From: Hysterangium stoloniferum
Taxonomy: Eukaryota; Basidiomycota; Agaricomycetes; Hysterangiales; Hysterangiaceae
Direction of reading: 5' to 3'
Length of the DNA stretch: 64,000 nucleotides
Assembly (NCBI GenBank): GCA_015178975.1
Contig: WHVD01000011.1
Coordinates: forward strand, 496,001-560,000
This document shows positions 57,582 through 64,000 of the stretch, in pieces (position 1 is the stretch's first letter; the number at the start of each line of letters is the position of its first letter). The notes under the pieces were generated by a model. The model saw only the letters and a list, made by a program, of their open reading frames with translations. It did no database searches and was not told where the DNA came from. A program made the translations under genes and the position numbers.

Positions 57582-59427
57582 TTATTGGGGGGTAATGTTG
57601 TCGTCACTTTCGTCGCCTTTGACGACACTAAGTGCCCAACTACGGGCGAAGCAACTGGCCTAGATGAAGTCATTAGGGATGTGGACATGGCCCATGCGTG
57701 AGAGACATACCTTAAGGAACCGCTTATACGTATATTTCCTGTAGATATATTGGTTTTCGAAATTGGATTCGGCCAGCTTGTCAACAAGCAAGTCGTGTCC
57801 GGGCCTGAGCTGCGCCTCGGTGAAACCGGAGTAATAAATAAAAGACTCGTTCTACATAGATTAACAAGCAGTTACAACATAAGGTACAAAGGCGCACCCA
57901 GTCTCCACCAAGCATCCTTCTAGCGCTATACATTCCGATGGCAGCGATCATGCTGGGCTTGACCCCAAGGAACCTATAATCAAGGAGAGTCACCTCCATA
58001 AGGAACTTGCTCAAAGTCCGTGTCTGAAGGTCATAGTCATCGGCCCTGGAGATCCTGCGGACCCAAGAGTAAGGCGAACAGTACGACGAAATACGGAAAT
58101 CAAGGGTTTGCAGTATTATGCGTTCGCCTTTGATAATCTCATCCTTTTGATAACCATTTTCAGTCATGAACACAAATTCCTCCACGCTGCATGCACGAGG
58201 TGGGCCTTCAGCAAAAGATGGAGCCAAAACCTTGAAGGACTGACCTGGGAGCAAGAATTTCTTCGTATTTGGCAGCAATGAACATGGCCGTAATCCCAAC
58301 CAGCTGCAGCTTAACAAGGCTCACAACCCTTTTTGTGAGAAAGCGATCAATAATGTTAATGGCGATCCACAACGTCTCCGGCAGAAGTTTGTAGCGAAGA
58401 TGGACTTGAAGAAGCCAATCGACAAGAGTCTGTCGCATTTCCCATGTGATCTCTTCCTGCCCATCGACATAACTCTCCCCAGGCATACTCTCCTCCTCCA
58501 GCTTACCCATGTATTCAAATATCTCATCAGAATATTCCGCGACCATCGTTGTGTCGTAGTTATCAACCGAGTCAACAAACTCTTCACGTATACGCTGGAT
58601 TTCCGCACGTGTCTTGGGGGAGGGTGGCGCAGGCCATTTTTGAGTCTGTACGGAAGGCGGGGATTCAGTGGGAGAAAGATACCGGGGGGGGATTGGAGAT
58701 GTTGTTGGAGTCGGTGTCCGCACAGGAGTTCGAGGGCGTTGGGCCGCAAGTAAATGCGTGGCCTCAACGCCGATCATGGCCTCAACCTCTGTCTTGTAAT
58801 ATTCTTCGTCTTCGGAAAGGACGTCTATGCCTGAATAGATTTTGTCAGCCAGTGGTTCCGGCTCTACGACCTGCATGTCAATATCGAGGTCGCGAGTACG
58901 TTCCTCTTGCAGAACATCAACTTGGAGGGAGGTGGGCTTGCTAGCGCCTCCGCCTACACGAATTCGAGTGGCAGGTCGATTTACCAATGACGATGTGGCA
59001 CTTGGGGGTACAGGGACACGCAGAGGACCATTGGCCGCAACGAGAGAAGACGACCGAGAACGCTTGACAACTCCGCCTGCAACCACTTTGCTTGGAACAT
59101 TTAACTCCTAGATACTTTAGTGACAGTGTTAAACTCAATAAAACGCAGGGCACCAACCTTGCGATGATTAATGGTAACTTCACCTAAAGCAGACCGTTGT
59201 GTGCCTGCTGTAACTGGAACTGCCTTACTGGCAATAGGGATCCGCTGAGCACCTCCGGTGTGGGAAATCGAGAGGGTCTTCTGCTTGGTAAGAACGGGGC
59301 CATTCGCATTGGCGTTTTCGTCCGTAACTTTGACCCTCTGCACGCGACGTGCTGGGATCTATATACAAGGAGTTAACAGGATGCTAACTGCATATAAATT
59401 TACAAAACATACTCGATTTGTCGCCAT
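57582..59427 (-). CDS. B-type mitotic cyclin
   Basis: Regulatory partner of Cdk1 at G2/M. The start at 59427 gives a 15-nt first exon (MATNR). An early RSALGEVTIN (about residues 55-65) fits the RxxLxxxxN destruction box recognised by the APC/C. The cyclin fold begins at about 58,470: EITWEMRQTLVDWLLQVHLR (the MRxxLVDWL signature), LPETLWIAINIIDRFLTKR and LVGITAMFIAAKYEEILAPS, then the second fold (SVEEFVFMTENGYQKDEIIK, GERIILQTLDFRISSYCSPY). The last intron leads to a short acidic tail ending ITPQ with stop at 57582-57584. It is the only cyclin in the window. Confidence 0.93.
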
Positions 59428-59716
59428 ACCTGCAGAAAAGAAGAGGGATGTTGTGGTCCGCTAGAGACCTAGGCAAGTGGTGGTCGACGGAAGGAAAGAC
59501 AAAACTGACAGAAACGCGTGCAACCTTTGAACTTGGGCAAGATCACGTGACTCCAAACTATTGCTCGCCAAACACACCCTCAATCACCCACGGAGCCACG
59601 GCACAAACACCGTCATGGGAAAAAAAGGTCATCCATCAATTATTGCAAGCAATCTACGATACACATAAATGGATAACAAACGCATGTCCATGGGATGTAT
59701 CTGAACATCATTAAAT

Positions 59717-60470
59717 TCAAAACACAACAAATGCACCCGCCATGATCCCAACCATCACAACCATTACACCATGAACGCTATTCTCAGATATACGCCATGT
59801 TGCAGCTGCGCTTACTGGTGAACCGACGGTATTGGTACCGATGAGTGCGGTCCATTGATTGAAAGGGAGTACCGTCCCCACGCCCGGTGGGCTTGGGGAA
59901 GGAATGCTGTTATAAGTGGGGGTAAATACGTCTTGGATAACAGTTGTCTGGCCCAAGGCATCGATGGTTGTGTATTGGTAACTTGTTGTACCTTCTCCCA
60001 CTGGTACTGTTGTAGGTGCCGGCTGTGCGACAGGACCTGGTCCTACAGGTGTAGTTCTGGTTGTTGCTGTTGTAGGGGTAGTTCTGTTGAGCTGGTGTTA
60101 GTCGACCAGGGGAGCGAAAATAAAAGTTGTACTTACGTTGGCAGCGTTGTCGATGAAGATGTTGTCGTCGTTGTGGTCAGCTCTTGGTTGCCTGGTAAGG
60201 ATTCCCTGAGAACCAAAGTCAGTAACTGTACGATAACTTGTAACAAATCTTACAAAATTTGTGTTGTAAGTAAGCCATTAACCACTGTGATAACCTCGAC
60301 GATGGATCCTCCAGGTCTGCGCGTCACAATGTTATCAACGGAACCCAACTTTCCACCAATTTGCCGGCTGCTTACACATCTGGATCAGCCAATGTCTGCG
60401 TCTGAGCGACAACGACAGGAAGTATCGTAGAGAGAAGAATGAAGAGGTATATTTTCAGCGGTGGTATCAT
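59717..60470 (-). CDS. Secreted Ser/Thr-rich protein with probable GPI anchor
   Basis: Four exons give a small protein with an N-terminal signal peptide (MIPPLKIYLFILLSTILPVV, cut after AQ), a short segment (GGSIVEVITVVNGLLTTQIL), a Thr/Pro-rich stalk (TTTTTTSSSTTLPT and TTPTTATTRTTP), a short Tyr-containing segment and a C-terminal hydrophobic tail (HGVMVVMVGIMAGAFVVF) preceded by small residues. This layout is typical of fungal GPI-anchored cell-surface proteins. The product is not a known enzyme. It is divergent from the RAD51 paralogue with 162 bp between starts. Confidence 0.75.
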
Positions 60471-60632
60471 CGTAAGAAGTCAGCCAGCGTGATGCAATAA
60501 TCTTGGCCCTAGCAAGGCAGTGGCGTCAAATGTGTGCACCGCTTAGTCATCACATAGATACCTCAGTCTTTCGTGCCTTCACAAAGCCCATCATACGTTT
60601 TAAAATTTCATAAATTATTGATCTGATTTTAA

Positions 60633-61980
60633 ATGAACCTTCAGACGCTTTTCCCTTCTTTGCCCGAGGGTATTCACCAAGGCTTACTGGGTGCTGGGAT
60701 TGTTACAACGCATGATATATTGTTCTCTGATATTTCCCAATTATACCAACGTCTCCCATCTGGTCTCCTTTCGTTACGTGAACTCAGCGAACTAAGATCA
60801 GATGCTGCTGCACGTGTCGCTGCCCCCGCAACACGAGGAGATGAGCTATTCACTCAACAAGAGGAGCGCGAGACAATACGTGAGGAGTGTCTATGTGGTG
60901 TCGAGAAAATCGACGCACTCCTTGGTGGTTTCGGAAGGTATGGAGTGACCGAAATAGCAGGCGACAAAAAGAGTGGTAAAACGGTAAGTTGTCTCTGCCT
61001 GTATTTTTTCAGGTGCTAGAGAAGCGTAGGGATTGGTGATGAATATCGTCATTCGACATCTTGCTTCACACCCAACACACACAGCCTGCTGGATTGACAG
61101 CGGTGGCGAGTTTGATATAGAACGTGCCGCCGAAATAGTCCAGCTGCATAACGGACCTGTATGCTCATTTACCTGCCATGAGTTGCTGCACATTCGTCTA
61201 ACGATTATAGGGGCGCGAAACAGCCCTAGACCGGTTGAATATTATACAATGTTTTGATATTGCCACTGCCCATCAAACTTTAGAAGACTTACAAGTTTCC
61301 CTTGCGGTGAGAGATTCATGACATATCCTACATTGCCATCTTTGCTAAGGGCATTAGGCGGAGCGCGAGATCACCCCCAGAACGCGATTTCTTATTATAG
61401 ACCCGATTACCCCGCTCCTGGGCCCTTTATTGACTGCGACGTCTTCTCAGGGTATTTTTTTCAGCCATTGAAAAAGTGTGAAATTGGATAATGCCTCAGC
61501 TTTGAACAGGTCATGCAGTTATGGTAACGTTTATGCGCCAAGTGGCTTCACTCGCGCGTATATACTCTTTGACCGCTCTAGTAAGCACTTCACGCCTTCC
61601 CCATATGCTCCTCATGTACCGTATCGTATATGTGCATGTTCATGTCGCAGGTTACAAATAATTCGGTCCAGTCACACCCTGAAAATCCCTATTCAGCCTT
61701 CTCTACGACAGTCACTAAACCTGCACTTGGCCCATCGTTTACGTACCTATCCGACGATACACTGTGGTTATTTGATGCACAAAAGCTCGTAACTAGCAAT
61801 CATCCGCACCAAGAGGCCAGGATATTCATAGCGGAAGTTTTTAGGTCACACAACACGGTGAGGCTTTTGGTTTAGCTGAGTTCATTTTGTTTTACAACTT
61901 GATGTCAGTTTTCAAAGAGATGGGATGTCTTCATGATGCGAAATGGCGTGACCCTGGAGCCTTACGAGCCAACAGCATAA
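60633..61980 (+). CDS. RAD51 paralogue (RAD51D/Rad55-like recombination ATPase)
   Basis: The ATG at 60633 opens MNLQTLFPSLPEGIHQGLLG, a helical N-terminal domain; it then has GVEKIDALLGGFGRYGVTEI, the Walker A GDKKSGKT, and CWIDSGGEFDIERAAEIVQL, followed by a Walker B-like segment and ALVTNNSVQSHPENPYSAFS, WLFDAQKLVTSNHPHQ and a C-terminal MMRNGVTLEPYEPTA. RAD51 paralogues help load Rad51 in homologous recombination. The layout fits the RAD51D-like group best; the exact orthologue cannot be fixed from sequence alone. About six exons, the last starting after TGATGTCAG near 61,909 and ending at 61,980. Confidence 0.78.
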
Positions 61981-62660
61981 CTACCTTAACCAAAATGACA
62001 TCAATACTATATACCCGCCTGTATAACCCTATAAATCCAACAACAAGACCATTGTTTTGATCGAGAAGAAGAAATTAGGTATATTAATACGTGAGCAGAA
62101 TTAAATCTAGATATCGCCATTTGGTCAGGTAGACATTACCTTCTCGATTATGAACTGGCTGCACTCTAGGAGCAAGCACTTGACATTACGGATTTTGCTT
62201 CCCTTTAATAAAAGGTATATGCTAATGGGAGGCCACGTTCCGGGGTCCAGTTCTGTGGTTGAAGTATTCGGCGGAGATATATATTAGGATTTATTGAAAA
62301 ATAAAAAATTTGAGAGGTTTTGACTAGAAGTCAACGAAAATTTGAACAGTGAAAATGCAGCAATGATATCCACTGTCAGGATGGAAAGCAAGTCATCAAG
62401 GGACGCAAAATGTGGTCAATAGTCAAAATAAACATGTGAAATAACATATAGACTTGTTCAGTTTATTATAATTCTTAACTCACATGCTTTACAGTTCCAA
62501 AGAAATTCAAGACTCCGACAATCGATCGGGCGCTCGTATATTTTTGTGACCGTGGATGCTCATCAGCTTCCTTGCGGGCTGTAGGTCACTAACTCGCACT
62601 AGTCTTTTCCAACACTCTGCCCCATTTTCTGCCACCTGTATACGAGAAGTTAAGAAGAGG
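61981..62660. other. Intergenic region before OLA1, AT-rich
   Basis: About 680 bp, AT-rich, with no gene recognised. An alternative in-frame ATG for OLA1 lies at 62556, but MPPKKQ at 62661 fits the family. Confidence 0.45.
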
Positions 62661-63528
62661 ATGCCTCCTAAAAAGCAAGTCGCAGCTGAGAAAAAAGTGC
62701 AACTCGGAAGGCCCAGTAATAACTTGAAAATCGGTATCGTTGGTGTGTTGTCGCCTTTATCCTTCGACTTTTACTTTTCCAGTGAAAGTATAACTCACCA
62801 ACGATACAGGGCTACCAAACGTTGGAAAATCCTCGTTTTTCAACGTCTTGTCAGAAACTGGTACGACTTGTAATGTAGCTGTGATCTGGGCGGGGCCTTA
62901 ACAACGTACGGTCCTCCTAGATCTTGGCAAAGCGGCCAACTTCCCTTATGCAACCATTAACCCGGAAGAAGCTCGTATACCCGTTCCAGATGCACGTTTC
63001 GAATGGTTGTGCGAAACATACAAACCTGTCTCACGAGTCCCTGCCTTCCTCACTTGCATCGATATTGCCGGATTGACTGCCGTTAGTCTCATTGTCCCAT
63101 TGCGTATGCCGATAAAATCTGATCCTATATAGGGTGCTTCGACTGGAGCAGGTCTCGGTAATTCATTCTTGTCCCATGTCCGGGCCGTCGATGGTATCTT
63201 CCAAGTCGTGCGAGCCTTTGATGACGCCGAAGTTATCCATGTTGAAGGCGATGTTGATCCCCTTCGTGACATGGAAATCATTCAGAGGGAACTCCAACTG
63301 AAAGATATCGAATGGGTCGAAAAGGCCTTGGAAGCTTCCCGAAAGCTTGGTCGCTCACTTGGCACATCGAGTTTGGCTGGCAGGCAGCGAGCAGAAGAGA
63401 TTGTAAGCTTTATGCGTGTCATTTATGGGCAAATACATAATTATTTCCAGGCCACCCAAGAACGGATTTTGAAGCTTTTGAAAGAAGATGGAAAAGATGT
63501 CAGGAAAGGCGACTGGAATAACAAAGAG
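62661..63528 (+). CDS. OLA1: Obg-like ATPase OLA1 (YchF family), 5' part
   Basis: A conserved P-loop ATPase tied to translation and stress response. The start at 62661 ([20 protein letters not shown]) is the eukaryotic OLA1 N-terminus. The G1 motif [12 protein letters not shown] is restored by the first intron; then [55 protein letters not shown] and the coiled-coil helical part ([40 protein letters not shown]). It reads to DWNNKE at 63528. The next family block (LTAKPVVYLVNLSE-like, with the adenine-recognition NxxE motif) and the TGS domain are not in the remaining 470 bases. Either the exons continue past the window or the gene is interrupted here. Confidence 0.88.
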
Positions 63529-63584
63529 GTAAACGCCGTCACTTCTCATACAATCTATATTCCATTCGTTTTCGTGATGATAAA

Positions 63585-64000
63585 GGGTGCGACGCACTCG
63601 AATTCTTAACCCAGCTCGTCGAGGAGGGAGTAACGCCCCAATCCATTGAGATCATTTCTTATCTGACTATTTTATCTATTGGTTGTGCTTCCGATCGATC
63701 TTGCTAAATTATTTTCTTTCACAGGCAAGTCTTGGATCCGTAATTATTTTATGATGACAAAGAGTGCAAGCACTCGAATTCTTAACCCAGCTCGTCGAGG
63801 AGGGAGTAACGCCCCAATCCATTGAGATCATTTCTTATCTGACTATTTTATCTATTGGTTGTGCTTCTGATCGATCTTGCTAAATTATTTTCTTTCACAG
63901 GCAAGTCTTGGATCCGTAATTATTTTATGATGACAAAGAGTGCAAGCACTCGAATTCTTAACCCAGCTCGTCGAAGAGGGAGTAACGCCCCGATATCTCC
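63585..64000. repeat. 176-bp tandem repeat, about 2.3 copies, running off the window
   Basis: CACTCGAATTCTTAACCCAG occurs at 63595, 63771 and 63947, giving a period of 176 bp. Each unit holds a coding-like part in one frame of the first copy (CDALEFLTQLVEEGVTPQSI) and an intron-like part with a CTAAAT branch site and a TTTCTTTCACAG acceptor. The copies are almost identical, so the duplication is recent or the result of assembly. Confidence 0.9.

Noticed and set aside
57356-57787. 143-codon minus-strand frame downstream of cyclin B
   Set aside because: It overlaps the cyclin B 3' exon in another frame and has no recognisable domain.
1-64000. CRISPR array, operon, bacterial or viral gene cluster
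   Set aside because: Gene structure is eukaryotic throughout; the short tandem repeats seen lack spacers.

Overview
The window looks like chromosomal DNA of a filamentous basidiomycete, most likely an Agaricomycete. The reasons are intron-dense genes with introns of about 50 nt and CTNAY-type branch sites, fungal versions of housekeeping genes (ILV5, MGM1, POP4, CTU2, URK1, cyclin B, OLA1), and Ty3/gypsy and Ty1/copia-type LTR elements. No species can be named from the sequence alone.

Positions 1 to about 22,750 are a graveyard of transposable elements with no convincing host gene. From the left it holds a GTGGGTGCA-rich minisatellite split by a solo LTR; a complete-looking 1.45-kb mini LTR element (1874-3323) that carries only a copia-type gag; relic LTR sequence; a broken chromodomain-type Ty3/gypsy element on the minus strand (about 5,520-12,570) that itself holds two solo LTRs; nested LTR copies at 14.0-17.4 kb; and AT-rich debris with further LTRs and one pol fragment. 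Five insertions have perfect 5-bp target duplications (GCATG, AGGAG, GGTTT, CTTAC, GATAT). LTR-LTR recombination therefore seems to have been the usual fate of elements here. Several otherwise different LTRs share a conserved box close to their 3' end.

From about 22,750 to the right edge the DNA is gene-dense, with short and often divergent intergenic gaps. In order: ILV5 (-), MGM1 (+), an SCP2 sterol-carrier protein (-), POP4 (+), a HIT protein (-), a large repeat-bearing unknown protein (-), a serine/proline-rich unknown protein (+), a tail-anchored CS-domain-like protein (+), a BAR-like protein (+), a probable Mediator subunit 19 (-), a 2.2-kb gene-free gap, CTU2/NCS2 (-), a cystathionine beta-lyase/mevalonate kinase fusion (+), URK1-type uridine kinase (+), cyclin B (-), a GPI-type surface protein (-), a RAD51 paralogue (+) and the 5' part of OLA1 (+). 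A 176-bp tandem repeat runs off the right edge.

The most unusual host feature is the in-frame fusion of a methionine-pathway PLP enzyme (cystathionine beta-lyase) with mevalonate kinase, the sterol-pathway enzyme, in one unbroken 906-codon frame whose junction lies inside a single exon. The second is a 4-nt microexon in ILV5, needed to restore both the frame and the conserved GMDYMYAAC motif. A 12-nt exon with a GC donor and two further likely GC-AG introns are also seen.
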